Assembly (NCBI GenBank): GCA_913063435.1
Contig: CAJXYI010000002.1
Span: forward strand, 1 to 64,000
From: an uncultured Actinomycetales bacterium
GTDB taxonomy: Bacteria; Actinomycetota; Actinomycetes; S36-B12
Length of the DNA: 64,000 nucleotides
Direction: 5' to 3'
Made by a program: the position numbers and the translations under genes. This document shows positions 52,610-63,199 of the stretch, piece by piece. How positions within the stretch are numbered: the first letter of the stretch is position 1; every line of letters begins with the position of its first letter. The notes below the pieces were generated by a model that searched no databases, was not told the origin of the DNA, and saw nothing but the letters and a program-made list of their open reading frames with translations.

Positions 52610-55008
52610 CAGCGTGCCCGTCGCCAGCGATCGGTGACGACAGTGGCGATCCACACCAATACGACTCCAACGAGGCCGGACACGACCGGCAGGGTCAACC
52701 CGGGGCCGAGCGGGATGGTGAGTGCGAAGAACTCCGCCGAGAACGGAACGACCAGAACGAGCAGGAAGAGAGCGACCATCGACGCGACGATGCCGATGCG
52801 CAGCAGGTTCAAGGGTCGAGCCGATTGAGCGAGCACGGCAACGGTGACGATGAAGAGCGACACAGTGGCGGCAGTGCGCGCATCATCGACCGAGGCACCA
52901 TTGCGTAGTTCCAACAGATAGGTGGTGATCGATGCTCCGGCGCAGATCAACCCGGCAGGAATGGTGAACAGCAGCACGCGTTTCAAGAACCCCGGGCGAA
53001 AGCGTTCGGTGTTGGGCATCAGCGCGAGGAAGAATCCCGGGATTCCGATGGTCAATGCCGAGATGAGCGTGTAGTGACGAGGCAGGAACGGGAATTCCAG
53101 TGTCGAGATGCCGAACAGGATCGCGGGGATGATGCTCAATCCGACAAGGAGTGAGGTCGCCGAGGCATAGAACGTCTTGGTGAGGAACACATCTGAGACT
53201 CGTTCGATATTGCCGAGAACGCGACGGCCCTCAGCGACCACGCTGGGCATAACGGCAAACTTGTTCGCGAGCAGCACGATCTGCGCCACCGCGCGGGTGG
53301 CCGCCGAACCCGAACCCATCGCGATACCGAGATCGGCGTGCTTCAACGCGAGAACATCGTTGACACCGTCACCGGTCATCGCGACGGTCCTGCCACGCAG
53401 GTGCAGCGCATCGACCATGGCCTGCTTCTGGGTCGGCGTCACGCGGCCGAACACGCTGTGGGTGTCAACAGGCTCGGCCAAGGCTTGCGGGTCCTCGCTG
53501 AGATCACGCGCATCGATCGGATCCGCGGCTCCCGGGACGCCCGCGCGCTTGGCGATAGCCCCTACCGTGGCCGCATTGTCACCGGAGATCACCTTGACGT
53601 TGACGCCCTGATCCAGGAAGTAGGCGACGGTGTCCGCGGCATCGGGGCGCAGCACCTGGTCGATCACCACCAGGGCGACCGGTTCGATGTCTCCTGGACC
53701 GGATTCCGCGGATGGCTCGACCGATCCGACTCCTCGGGCCAGCAGCAGTACGCGTGCGCCTTCAGCGGACAGGCTTTCGGCTCGTTCGAGCACTTCAGGC
53801 GCACTGTCGCGGACCAGCACCTCGGGCGCGCCGAGCAGATAGGTCCCATGATCGGCGAAGCGGGCCGCCGACCATTTGCGGGCACTGGAGAACGGAACCG
53901 CGGACACCTGGCCCCAACCAGTCGGCGGCGGATAAGCCTCCGCGACCGCCTGCAGGGTGGGATTGGGTGACTGTTCGGCGGATCCGAGCGCGCCGAGAGC
54001 AGCGGCGACATCATCGGATGCAGCACCTCGAGCGTCAGTCTGTGGGGTTCCAGCCGCGAGTTCGATCACCTCGCGCACCTGCATCCCCGGCTGGGTCAAC
54101 GTGCCGGTCTTGTCCGCGCACACGGTGTCGACCCGCGCCAACACCTCGACCGCTGGAAGTTCCTGGACAAGGACCTTCTTCTGCGCCAAGCGCATCACCG
54201 ACACCGCCATGGCGATGCTGGTCAACAGCACTAGGCCTTCGGGCACCATCGTCACGACACCGGCGATCGTGCCGCGGATGGCATCGGGCAGCGTCTGGTC
54301 GGCGCGCAACTGGCTCCACAGCAGCAGGCCTCCGACGGGAACCAGCAGGACGGATGCGATCCGGATGAACGTGTTGATGGCATCTCGCAGTTCCGACCGT
54401 GTCAGCGAGAATTGCCGGGCCTGCACCGTGAGGCCCGCAGCGAAAGAATCCTTGCCGACCTTCGTCGCGCGAAACGCTCCCGAACCGGCGACGACGAACG
54501 ATCCGGACATCGCCTGGTCACCAGGACTCTTGTCGACCGGGTCGGCTTCTCCGGTCAGCAGACTCTCATCGATCTCGAGTCCATCGGCTGCGATCACCTC
54601 GCCATCCACGACGAGCTGATCACCGGGGCGGACGAGAACGATGTCGTCCAGCACGACGTCGCGGGGGCGCACCTCGACATCTGCCCCATCTCGATGCACG
54701 AGGATCTTCGCCTCTGAGATCACCGACAGTTTCGCCAGTGTTCGGCTGGCTCGGTATTCCTGGATGATCCCGATGAAGGTGTTGATGACGATGACGAATC
54801 CGAACAGCGCATCCTGGATGGGTGCGACGATCAGCATGACCACCCACATCGAACCGATCAGGCCGTTGAAATAGGTGAAGACATTCGATCGGATGATGCT
54901 GCCCAGACTCCGACTGTGCGCGTCTGGCGCATCGTTTAAGTCACCGCGTGCGATCCGCTCGGCGACCTCGGCATCGGTCAGCCCCGGAGGAAGTGTCGTG
55001 ATGCTCAC
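52609..55008 (-). CDS. Cation-transporting P-type ATPase
   Basis: [52 protein letters not shown]; alternative start 55059. Confidence 0.94.
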   Translation of the reverse strand: MSITTLPPGLTDAEVAERIARGDLNDAPDAHSRSLGSIIRSNVFTYFNGLIGSMWVVMLIVAPIQDALFGFVIVINTFIGIIQEYRASRTLAKLSVISEAKILVHRDGADVEVRPRDVVLDDIVLVRPGDQLVVDGEVIAADGLEIDESLLTGEADPVDKSPGDQAMSGSFVVAGSGAFRATKVGKDSFAAGLTVQARQFSLTRSELRDAINTFIRIASVLLVPVGGLLLWSQLRADQTLPDAIRGTIAGVVTMVPEGLVLLTSIAMAVSVMRLAQKKVLVQELPAVEVLARVDTVCADKTGTLTQPGMQVREVIELAAGTPQTDARGAASDDVAAALGALGSAEQSPNPTLQAVAEAYPPPTGWGQVSAVPFSSARKWSAARFADHGTYLLGAPEVLVRDSAPEVLERAESLSAEGARVLLLARGVGSVEPSAESGPGDIEPVALVVIDQVLRPDAADTVAYFLDQGVNVKVISGDNAATVGAIAKRAGVPGAADPIDARDLSEDPQALAEPVDTHSVFGRVTPTQKQAMVDALHLRGRTVAMTGDGVNDVLALKHADLGIAMGSGSAATRAVAQIVLLANKFAVMPSVVAEGRRVLGNIERVSDVFLTKTFYASATSLLVGLSIIPAILFGISTLEFPFLPRHYTLISALTIGIPGFFLALMPNTERFRPGFLKRVLLFTIPAGLICAGASITTYLLELRNGASVDDARTAATVSLFIVTVAVLAQSARPLNLLRIGIVASMVALFLLVLVVPFSAEFFALTIPLGPGLTLPVVSGLVGVVLVWIATVVTDRWRRAR

Positions 55009-55934
55009 GGTTCCAGCCCATCGAGCCGCCGCAGGATCACTCCTTCGCGAAGCGCCCACGGCCCGATATCGAAGGAATCCACCGATAGCAGGTCCATCAC
55101 TGATTCGGCGACGATCGCACCCGCCACGAGTTGCGTTGCCCGCGCCTCGGACACTCCGGGCAGTCGGGTCCGTTCAGCCGAGGTCATTTCAGCGAGTTTG
55201 GGCACCCAGGTCGCCAGATCCGCACGCGTGAGTTCGCGGCGCACATAGGGACCATCGGCCGATGGAGCCGCTCCGGTGATACGCGCGAGTTGGCGCATCG
55301 TCTTCGACGTCGCCACGGCCAGGCGAGGCTGCCCTACTCGCAGGATCCTCCCGGCCACATCGGCGATCGACGTCCGCACATGCCTGCGCAGAGCGCGCAC
55401 CTGCTCGGCATCCGGCGGATCGGTGCGACAGTAATCCCGGGTGAGTCGTCCGGCACCGAGGGGCAGTGAGATGGCGACATCCGGTTCTTCATCGTCACCG
55501 GTGGCGATCTCCAGGGAGCCGCCGCCGATATCCACGACCATGATGCGCCCGGCAGACCATCCGAACCAGCGCCGCACGGCAAGGAACGTCAGCCGCGCTT
55601 CCTCCTCACCACTGAGCAGGTCCAGTCTCACCCCGGTTCGATCGAGAACCGACGCCAGGACCTCCGCACCATTGGGTGCATCGCGGATCGCCGAGGTCGC
55701 GAAGGCGATCGTCTCGGTAACGCCGAGGTCTTCGGCAACGACCAGGGATCGTTGGATGAATTCCACGAGGGAATCCACCGCGGAGTCATCGATAGCGCCA
55801 TCGCCGTCTAGATGCTCTGCCAATCGGAGTGTGATCTTCGACTTCGACGCTGGAATCGGGGCAGCGCCGTAGTGCGCATCCACCACGAGTAGATGGACGG
55901 TATTCGAGCCGACGTCGAGCACACCGAGACGCAC
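55005..55934 (-). CDS. Ppx/GppA family phosphatase
   Basis: [52 protein letters not shown] start. Confidence 0.93.
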   Translation of the reverse strand: MRLGVLDVGSNTVHLLVVDAHYGAAPIPASKSKITLRLAEHLDGDGAIDDSAVDSLVEFIQRSLVVAEDLGVTETIAFATSAIRDAPNGAEVLASVLDRTGVRLDLLSGEEEARLTFLAVRRWFGWSAGRIMVVDIGGGSLEIATGDDEEPDVAISLPLGAGRLTRDYCRTDPPDAEQVRALRRHVRTSIADVAGRILRVGQPRLAVATSKTMRQLARITGAAPSADGPYVRRELTRADLATWVPKLAEMTSAERTRLPGVSEARATQLVAGAIVAESVMDLLSVDSFDIGPWALREGVILRRLDGLEP

Positions 55935-55973
55935 GTCGCTGACGCTACCGGCTCCGATGACCCCTAGGGTGGA

Positions 55974-56747
55974 GTGGTGGCAGAAGTTCCCCTCGATATT
56001 CCCCGGGCCTGGGTCGAGTTCGATGATCCCGATGATGCCGATCAGCGTTACCGCTGCGACCTCACCTGGCTGACATCCCGCTACCAGTGCATCTTCGGTC
56101 GGGGGTGCAAGGGCATCGACGCCGATCGACCCGATGCCGGCTGCTGCACCTTCGGCGCCCACTTCGCCGACCGCGAAGACGAGGAGCGGGTGCTGGGCTG
56201 GGCGAAGAAGTTGACCAAGGAGATGTGGCAGAACCGATCGATTGCCAAGCGTGACGGCATCGTGGTCAAAGCGGGAAAGAAGGAGCGGGCGACCCGGGTC
56301 GTGGACGGTGCCTGCATCTTCCACAACTCACCCGATTTCCCCGGCGGCTACGGCTGCGCCCTGCATCACCTCGCCGAGGCAGAAGGCGTGTCCTTCGTCG
56401 AGACCAAGCCCGAGGTGTGCTGGCAGGTGCCCATGCGCCGGGCGTACGAGACCGAGGAACTTCCCGACGGGACCGAGCGAGACGTCGTGATCATCACCGA
56501 GTACGACCGGCGTGCCTGGGGCGCGGGTGGTCACGACCTCGACTGGTACTGCAGCGGCAACCCGGAAGCGCATACCGCCGCGGAACCGGTCTATCTGACC
56601 CATCGGGATGAGCTGGTCGCACTCATGGGCGAGGCCGCCTACGAGGTTCTGGTGGGTTACTGCGAGGCGCGTGAACGACTGCTGGCCGATGTTCTCGACC
56701 GCGGCGATCGCGAGGCACTGCTGATCCATCCCGCCGACCCCGACTAA
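55974..56747 (+). CDS. Conserved Cys-rich protein, resembles YkgJ/DUF3109-type metal-binding families
   Basis: [48 protein letters not shown] cysteine pattern. Confidence 0.65.
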   Translation: MVAEVPLDIPRAWVEFDDPDDADQRYRCDLTWLTSRYQCIFGRGCKGIDADRPDAGCCTFGAHFADREDEERVLGWAKKLTKEMWQNRSIAKRDGIVVKAGKKERATRVVDGACIFHNSPDFPGGYGCALHHLAEAEGVSFVETKPEVCWQVPMRRAYETEELPDGTERDVVIITEYDRRAWGAGGHDLDWYCSGNPEAHTAAEPVYLTHRDELVALMGEAAYEVLVGYCEARERLLADVLDRGDREALLIHPADPD

Positions 56748-56761
56748 CCCCTCCCCCAGCA

Positions 56762-56828
56762 GCCGTCTGAGTTACCTGAGTGGTCGCTAACTCGATGAGT
56801 TAGCGACCACTCAGGTAACTCAGACGGC
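56762..56828. repeat. Perfect long palindrome (32-bp arms, 3-nt loop), copy 2 of the dispersed element
   Basis: GCCGTCTGAGTTACCTGAGTGGTCGCTAACTC-GAT-exact reverse complement. Confidence 0.95.
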
Positions 56829-56859
56829 GCTGTCGGGGGGATCGCCTAGTCTCGGCGTC

Positions 56860-58260
56860 ATGGCCAAAACATCAGCGTCCTACGCGTGCTCCTCGTGCGG
56901 GGCCACACACCTGCGCTGGGTAGGTCGCTGTTCGAAGTGCGGCGAATTCGGCACCGTCGCCGAATCGGCGATGACATCGCGGGCGCCGGGAGTCCGGTCG
57001 AAGGGGACCGCCCCGACACGCACCGCGCGACCGATCGGCGAGGCTTCCGCGCAGCGAACCTACCGGCGACCCACCGGAGTCGGTGAATTCGATCGCGTCC
57101 TCGGCGGCGGTCTCGTGCCTGGCCAGGTCGTGCTCGTCGCCGGCGAGCCCGGCGTCGGCAAATCCACCCTCCTTCTTGCCGTGGCGCACGCCGTGGCAGA
57201 ACAGGGCGGTTCGGGAACCTTGGCGGGGACTCCGGTTCTGTATGTCACCGGCGAGGAATCCGCCGAGCAGGTCGGCATCCGGGCTCAACGCATCGGCGCC
57301 ATGAGCGAGTCGCTGCTGGTCGCAGACGAAACCGACATCCAAGCCGTCCTCGGGCACATTCGCGAACACCGCCCGCGACTGATCGTCATCGACTCGGTGC
57401 AGACCATGGCCTCACCGGAGGTGGAGGGGCGCCCCGGAGGTGTGGCTCAGGTACTCGAGGTCACTCAGGCTCTCACCCGTTCGGCGAAGGAACGCGGTGT
57501 CCCCCTGTTGCTCGTGGGACAGTCCACCCGCGAGAACACCGTCGCCGGCCCTCGCGCACTCGAGCACCTCGTCGACACGGTGCTCACCTTCGAAGGTGAT
57601 CGGGCCAGTGCCCTACGCCTACTGCGGGCATCCAAGAACCGGTATGGACCCGCCGATGAAGTCGCCGCCTTCGAGCAGACCGAGGACGGACTTCGCCAGG
57701 TTGTCGACCCCTCCGAACTGTTCCGCGGCCATCGCGATGTCCCGGTGCCCGGAACCTGTGTCGCCGTCACGATGGAAGGCCGGCGCGCCCTCCTCAACGA
57801 GGTCCAAGCCCTTGTAGCGACCACCACGACCGGGCGGCGCACCGTCACCGGTTTGGATCCAGCCCGTGTGACGATGCTGGCGGCGGTGATCGATCGCATC
57901 AGCGAGAAGAAGATCGATTCCCACGATCTCTTCGTTGCCACGGTCGGCGGGGCCCGCATCATCGATCCAGCCGCCGACCTTGCCGTCTGTCTGGCGATCG
58001 CATCGGCCTTGCGCAACGTCGCCGTCCCCGCGCATGTTCTGGCGATCGGTGAGGTCGCGCTTTCCGGAGACATCCGACCCGTGCAGCACCTGCAGGCTCG
58101 GGTCAACGAAGCACGCCGCCTGGGATTCACCCGGATCCTGGTGCCCATCGGTTCTCGATCCCGGTTGGATTCCGGCCCTTCCCAGGAGGTCGTGACCGAA
58201 CTCGATCACATCAACCTGGCACTGGGCTCCCTCGACCGCATCGCGACCCAGGGCTACTGA
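56860..58260 (+). CDS. radA: DNA repair protein RadA
   Basis: Zn finger YACSSCGATHLRWVGRCSKCGEFG; Walker A GEPGVGKSTLL; KNRYG motif. Confidence 0.97.
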   Translation: MAKTSASYACSSCGATHLRWVGRCSKCGEFGTVAESAMTSRAPGVRSKGTAPTRTARPIGEASAQRTYRRPTGVGEFDRVLGGGLVPGQVVLVAGEPGVGKSTLLLAVAHAVAEQGGSGTLAGTPVLYVTGEESAEQVGIRAQRIGAMSESLLVADETDIQAVLGHIREHRPRLIVIDSVQTMASPEVEGRPGGVAQVLEVTQALTRSAKERGVPLLLVGQSTRENTVAGPRALEHLVDTVLTFEGDRASALRLLRASKNRYGPADEVAAFEQTEDGLRQVVDPSELFRGHRDVPVPGTCVAVTMEGRRALLNEVQALVATTTTGRRTVTGLDPARVTMLAAVIDRISEKKIDSHDLFVATVGGARIIDPAADLAVCLAIASALRNVAVPAHVLAIGEVALSGDIRPVQHLQARVNEARRLGFTRILVPIGSRSRLDSGPSQEVVTELDHINLALGSLDRIATQGY

Positions 58261-58267
58261 CCTGGGT

Positions 58268-58292
58268 CCAGGGCCTACGAGTGCTGCCCTGG
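58268..58292. terminator. Possible hairpin terminator after radA
   Basis: CCAGGGC-11 nt-GCCCTGG just downstream of the radA stop. Confidence 0.4.
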
Positions 58293-58345
58293 GCCTCGTG
58301 CCCGATCCCTCCCTCGCACAATGGGCGAGCCGTTGCAGATGCGGG

Positions 58346-58972
58346 CTATTCCAACCGGAGACCGCTGGGCAGGCTCACGACATCGGAGTTGCGACCGAGC
58401 ACCTGGTATTCGCCCGCCTCGACCAGCGGCTGATCAGAAGGACAGCCGGTCGCTGAGGTCCGCCCATCCCAGGTCAACTGCGTGATGAACTCCTCACCGC
58501 GCTTCAACGAGATGATGTCGGAGGCATCCGAGGGGTTGCAGTCATCGGATGACCACAGCCGATCCCCGTTCTGCTCGATCCACAGCTCATTTGCTCCGGG
58601 GCCGACATTGCGGCGACATTCGACTGTTCCGATATTGGTGATGACCAGACTCAATGTCGGCGTCGACCCCACCGGATAGATCGGGAACTCAGCCGATGCC
58701 TCGACCAGGATGTCGCTGTCGAAACAGAGGTCATCCGTTCGCGTCGGGGAGGGGGTCGGCGAAGCCGTCGTCGGAGTCGGAGTCGGGGACGTCGGCTCTG
58801 CAGTGGGGGATGGTTGAGGGGTCGGCCCCACATCGCCGCCGTCATCGCCACCGCGCAAGAAGACGAACCAGATGGCGAACAGCACGACGAACAGCACGCC
58901 GAGCACCACGAGCCGCCGGCGCCAGTACACGCCCGGCGGCAGCGGCCCGACGGGCCAGATGACGGTGCTCAC
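58346..58972 (-). CDS. Conserved single-pass membrane protein with Pro/Thr-rich linker and extracytoplasmic domain
   Basis: One TM segment LVVLGVLFVVLFAIWFVFL, PTPTPTTASPTPSPT linker, C-terminal beta-rich domain with cysteines. Confidence 0.75.
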   Translation of the reverse strand: MSTVIWPVGPLPPGVYWRRRLVVLGVLFVVLFAIWFVFLRGGDDGGDVGPTPQPSPTAEPTSPTPTPTTASPTPSPTRTDDLCFDSDILVEASAEFPIYPVGSTPTLSLVITNIGTVECRRNVGPGANELWIEQNGDRLWSSDDCNPSDASDIISLKRGEEFITQLTWDGRTSATGCPSDQPLVEAGEYQVLGRNSDVVSLPSGLRLE

Positions 58973-59021
58973 GGGGCGCCACGGTATCGCCTCTGCGGCG
59001 ATCGCGTGTCACCATCAGCGG

Positions 59022-59987
59022 GTGGCTGTGCCGCCTGACCTGGTCGACCTCAGCGATCTCACCGGGGAGCTTTTGTCCTGGTTTCGGGCGAATTATCGGG
59101 ATCTTCCCTGGCGGAAATCCCCCATAAACTCCGATAGTCGGACGGAGCAGGAAAGGCCGGGAAACCCGCCGTCCGCCACGGCTGCGTGGGGGGTTTTGGT
59201 GAGCGAGATCATGCTCCAGCAAACCCCCGTGGCCCGGGTCGAACCGGTGTGGCGGGCCTGGATGCAGCGGTGGCCAACCCCGGCCGCGCTCGCCTCGAGC
59301 AGCCCGGCAGCAGTCATCCGGGCCTGGGGACGGCTGGGCTATCCCCGCCGGGCGTTACGTCTACACGCCGCGGCCGCCGCTATCGTCGAGCGCCACGGCG
59401 GAGTCGTTCCCGACGACATCGAGTCCCTGCGAGCGCTGCCCGGAATCGGTGAGTACACCGCGGGGGCCGTCATCGCCTTCGCCTTCGGCCGCCCGGCCCT
59501 TGCATTGGACACCAATGTCCGGCGCGTGCTCGCCCGCCACGACGCCGGCCAGGCACGCCCGCCCGGATCGGTCACGGTGGGCGAACGCGAACGGGCACTC
59601 GAGCTTCTTCCCACCGGCGTCGATGGCGCCACATGGATGGCAGCCATCATGGAACTCGGCGCGCTGGTGTGCACCGCGCGGGCTCCGCGATGCGAGGTGT
59701 GTCCGATCGCCGCAGGATGCCGGTGGCGGGCAGCTGGATACCCCGATGCCGAAAAGGCAGCGCGTCGGCAACCGCGCTACACCGGCTCCGACCGCCAGGC
59801 CCGTGGAGCCATCTTGGCGATGCTGCGCGACAGTGCCGGCCCCGTCACCGGTCGCCGGATCGAGATGTCCTGGCCGGATGCCGTCCAGCGGGATCGAGCG
59901 CTGGATTCACTCGTTGCGGATGGCTTGGTAGAACCCCTACCACGCGGCCGCTATGGACTACCGGCGAGCAGTTCGGATCATGACTAG
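59022..59987 (+). CDS. mutY: A/G-specific adenine glycosylase
   Basis: VLVSEIMLQQTPVARVEPVWRAWMQRWPT, LPGIGEYTAGAVIAFAFG, Fe-S motif CTARAPRCEVCPIAAGC; GTG start. Confidence 0.93.
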   Translation: MAVPPDLVDLSDLTGELLSWFRANYRDLPWRKSPINSDSRTEQERPGNPPSATAAWGVLVSEIMLQQTPVARVEPVWRAWMQRWPTPAALASSSPAAVIRAWGRLGYPRRALRLHAAAAAIVERHGGVVPDDIESLRALPGIGEYTAGAVIAFAFGRPALALDTNVRRVLARHDAGQARPPGSVTVGERERALELLPTGVDGATWMAAIMELGALVCTARAPRCEVCPIAAGCRWRAAGYPDAEKAARRQPRYTGSDRQARGAILAMLRDSAGPVTGRRIEMSWPDAVQRDRALDSLVADGLVEPLPRGRYGLPASSSDHD

Positions 59988-60003
59988 GTGATGGAGAGGA
60001 TGC

Positions 60004-61119
60004 CTACGCCGCGGCAGTTTCCTGCTGCTTGCGCCACCGGATGCCCGCTTCGATGAATTCATCGATCTCGCCATCGAGCACAGCCGAGGTGTTGCCCGTC
60101 TCATATTCGGTGCGCAGATCTTTGACCATCTGATAGGGGTGCAACACATAGGACCGCATCTGCGTTCCCCACGATCCGGCTGAGTCGTCCTTCAGTGCGT
60201 TGAGTTTCGCCTGTTCCTCGCGTCGACGTACTTCGAGCAGCCTCGACTGCAGCACTCGCATCGCGGCTGCACGATTTTGAATCTGGGATTTCTCGTTCTG
60301 GCAGCTCACGATGATGCCGGTCGGCAGGTGTGTGATTCGCACCGCGGAGTCCGTGGTGTTCACGCTCTGGCCACCGGGGCCCGACGACCGGAACACGTCG
60401 ATGCGGATCTCCGACTCGGGGATGTCGATGTGATCGGTCTGCTCGGTGACGGGTAGTACTTCCACCCCGGCGAAGGAGGTTTGACGACGTCCCTGGTTGT
60501 CGAATGGCGAGATGCGCACGAGTCGATGCGTGCCCTGCTCGACCGACAGCGTGCCGTAGGCGTAGGGAGCCTTGACCGCGAATGTTGCCGATTTGATGCC
60601 GGCTTCCTCCGCATAGGACGTGTCGTAGACCTCTACCGGCCAGCCGTGACGTTCGCAGTACCGCAGATACAACCGCAGCAGCATCTCGGCCCAGTCCGCA
60701 GCATCGACTCCACCAGCCTCGCTGCGGATCGTCATGAGCGCCTCGCGTGCGTCGTATTCACCCGACAGCAGCGTGCGCACTTCGAGTTCGGACAGCGCCT
60801 TGCGTAAAACTTCGATCTCGCCGGCCACCTCGGTCCAGGTCGCATCGTCATCCTCGGCTTCAGCGAGTTCGACGAGCACCGCTACATCGTCGAGCCGTCG
60901 ACGCAGGCTCTCGAGACGGCGCACATCGCCTTGAATCAACGAAAGCTGCGACGTGACCTCCTGCGCATGGGCCTGGTCATCCCAAAGATCGGGAGCGGCT
61001 GCTTGGGCTTCCAACTCCTCGATCCGCACACGCGCTGCGGGAATATCGACTACCGCCTCGATGCTGGACAGAGTCTGCTCGAGTTCCGCGAGGGTTTCGG
61101 CGATGTCGGGGATGGCCAC
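60004..61119 (-). CDS. prfB: Peptide chain release factor 2
   Basis: [21 protein letters not shown] and [23 protein letters not shown] start chosen. Confidence 0.94.
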   Translation of the reverse strand: MAIPDIAETLAELEQTLSSIEAVVDIPAARVRIEELEAQAAAPDLWDDQAHAQEVTSQLSLIQGDVRRLESLRRRLDDVAVLVELAEAEDDDATWTEVAGEIEVLRKALSELEVRTLLSGEYDAREALMTIRSEAGGVDAADWAEMLLRLYLRYCERHGWPVEVYDTSYAEEAGIKSATFAVKAPYAYGTLSVEQGTHRLVRISPFDNQGRRQTSFAGVEVLPVTEQTDHIDIPESEIRIDVFRSSGPGGQSVNTTDSAVRITHLPTGIIVSCQNEKSQIQNRAAAMRVLQSRLLEVRRREEQAKLNALKDDSAGSWGTQMRSYVLHPYQMVKDLRTEYETGNTSAVLDGEIDEFIEAGIRWRKQQETAAA

Positions 61120-61186
61120 GAGGGTCAAGGGTACGACCGCGCGCACTGTGGCCGATCCTTCGGGCTGACCACACCTCCCGGAATGC

Positions 61187-61540
61187 TCAGTCGCCGAATT
61201 GCGCGCCTGCGGAATCGAGACTCTCGGCGAGGCAATCCAATGCGTCCAAGCCACCGGTGAGATAGGACAACCAGTCCGGGCCGGAGCCCGCAGCTGTGTG
61301 CCGGGACAGGTCAGCGGCCCAACGTTGCCGTGCCTCGACGAGCGCAGCCAGTACGTCATGAGTGGCCGACACAGCCCGACGCACATCCCGCAGGGCCACC
61401 CAGGCGCCTTCGGGGTACTTCACACCGGGCATCGGCGTGCCCGACCGGCTCACCGTGCACAACGAAGCCGAACCGGCGGCGGCGCTGAGCGTCTCTTCTG
61501 CCTCGCAAATATGACGGTCGAGGATGTCTATCTCGAGCAC
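61187..61540 (-). CDS. Hypothetical protein
   Basis: 118-aa ORF between prfB and tad genes, plausible codon structure only. Confidence 0.5.
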   Translation of the reverse strand: MLEIDILDRHICEAEETLSAAAGSASLCTVSRSGTPMPGVKYPEGAWVALRDVRRAVSATHDVLAALVEARQRWAADLSRHTAAGSGPDWLSYLTGGLDALDCLAESLDSAGAQFGD

Positions 61541-61614
61541 GACTCGAGCCTAATCTTCGGGTCGTTCTCCGGGTAGCAGGCGCCCGTATCGGGCTTGATC
61601 TACCCGAAGAAGGT

Positions 61615-62073
61615 CTATATGGCGGGGCGATAGGACAGGCTCGCACCGGCTTCGACGGTGATGGTGCGAGCACCGCCCGGTGTGAGCCAGCCACTGAACG
61701 GCGGTCGCACACGAGTGTGCGCTCTCACGATCACCTCGCCGCCTTCGATCCGGACTGAATCAACTCCTACTCCGGACACACCACCCATCTGTCGTCGCAC
61801 TGCGGCACGCACGGCCGCTGGATCGAGTCGTACCCCGGCACTCGCACCGCGTTCGTAATACGCATCGAGATCGATCGCCTGGGCCCCGGCCAAAGCTGCC
61901 GAGTCTGCGGCCGCCTGCAGTGACCGACGCTCGAGGAAAACCGCGGACGCATCCACCACGACCGCCACGGCGAGCACGCAGATGACGATGAAGCCAAGCG
62001 TGAGCACCATGATGCTGCCGCGTTCGCCATCAGCTGCAGGCGTTGCCGATCGAGTCTCGCAGTGTTTGCTCAC
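61615..62073 (-). CDS. TadG-like pilus assembly protein (Rv3654c-like)
   Basis: GERGSIMVLTLGFIVICVLAVAVVVDASAVFLERRSLQAAADSAALAGAQAID; GTG start overlaps upstream stop. Confidence 0.8.
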   Translation of the reverse strand: MSKHCETRSATPAADGERGSIMVLTLGFIVICVLAVAVVVDASAVFLERRSLQAAADSAALAGAQAIDLDAYYERGASAGVRLDPAAVRAAVRRQMGGVSGVGVDSVRIEGGEVIVRAHTRVRPPFSGWLTPGGARTITVEAGASLSYRPAI

Positions 62074-62504
62074 GACGCGCTCCGATAGGTATCGATAGGA
62101 AATCGGTGCTCGGCGGTCACCGGAATCGAACCCACCGTCGCCTCCCCGAGTGATCCGGGCAGGAACGGCAGCCGCACCCGGACACCGACGCGCACAGTGA
62201 CCTGGGACCCCGGCGCGAGGCAGTCGCGGGCGCTGCAATCGAAGGTCAGGGTTTCCGCTCTCGCCGCCACACCCTGATCGGCAAGCGCGATTTCCATTGC
62301 GGCTCTTGCATCGGCTCGAGCCTGCGTCACGGTGTCAGCCTGGGCGAACGCTCGGCCTGCTTCACGAGCACCCTGGGTGACGGCGAAGGCAGCCCCTTGA
62401 ACCTGCATCACCGCGAGGATCAGATACACGATGGGAACGAGCACCAGCGTGACTAAGACGGTGAACTCGATCACCGCTGCACCTTCGTCATTCCGAGCAT
62501 CCAT
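62070..62504 (-). CDS. TadE-like protein
   Basis: DEGAAVIEFTVLVTLVLVPIVYLILAVMQVQGAAFAVTQGAREAGRAFA. Confidence 0.82.
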   Translation of the reverse strand: MDARNDEGAAVIEFTVLVTLVLVPIVYLILAVMQVQGAAFAVTQGAREAGRAFAQADTVTQARADARAAMEIALADQGVAARAETLTFDCSARDCLAPGSQVTVRVGVRVRLPFLPGSLGEATVGSIPVTAEHRFPIDTYRSAS

Positions 62505-62905
62505 TACCCACGCTCCACGATCGCGTGGCCCTCGACGACGAGAGCCTCTGGACCGAGCATCCCCAGTAGCGGCAGTCGCGCGGTGACCTGGACCCGGATC
62601 ACCGGAACCTGGTTCACACGCGCGCGCGACGCGGCGACCGATGTCGCTGCACCTCCCCCGATCGCATCATCGAGAACCTCGCGCGTTCGTCGCTCTCCGA
62701 CAGCAAGACTCGAGCCCGCGAGTGCTGCGGCTCGAGCGCCTTCCGCAGCAGCCGCGGTCAGCGTCGAGCGCACGTGCAATGCCAGGACCACCTGCACCAC
62801 GGCGAGGACCACTATGAGCAGGATCGGTGTCACCAGCGCGAATTCGACGACAGCATTGCCGTCATCATCACGCCAGCGTCGCCTTCGCTTGATTGCCGTG
62901 GTCAC
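62504..62905 (-). CDS. TadE-like protein
   Basis: DDGNAVVEFALVTPILLIVVLAVVQVVLALHVRSTLTAAAAEGARAAAL. Confidence 0.85.
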   Translation of the reverse strand: MTTAIKRRRRWRDDDGNAVVEFALVTPILLIVVLAVVQVVLALHVRSTLTAAAAEGARAAALAGSSLAVGERRTREVLDDAIGGGAATSVAASRARVNQVPVIRVQVTARLPLLGMLGPEALVVEGHAIVERG

Positions 62906-63087
62906 GGTCCAGAGACGCTGCTGATCGCTCGATCGAGGATTCCGGTGAGTGCGTCATCCGCGAATAGCCACAGTGCGGTGACAAGACCGGCTGTCATCAC
63001 CGCGACGAGAACCCATCCGGGGACATCGCCTCGGTCGGATCCGGCCCGCGCGATGACGCGCAGCCACAGGTGTCGCATCGTGTTCAT
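62902..63087 (-). CDS. Small single-TM protein of the Tad locus
   Basis: 61-aa ORF overlapping the next TadE gene; DVPGWVLVAVMTAGLVTALWLFADDALTGILDRAI. Confidence 0.65.
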   Translation of the reverse strand: MNTMRHLWLRVIARAGSDRGDVPGWVLVAVMTAGLVTALWLFADDALTGILDRAISSVSGP

Positions 63088-63199
63088 GGTGTCTCCCTCA
63101 TTCCGTGTGTTGTGTGCTGTGTGGTGTGTGCTGTTTCGTGGGTAACGGCTGGTGTGCAGGTTTCTGCGGACGGCGAATAACGCGATGCGCCGCCTTCGG

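Noticed and set aside
60004-61119. Programmed +1 frameshift in prfB
   Set aside because: The release factor 2 frame reads continuously from the GTG at 61119 to the stop at 60004; no in-frame stop or shift site is needed.
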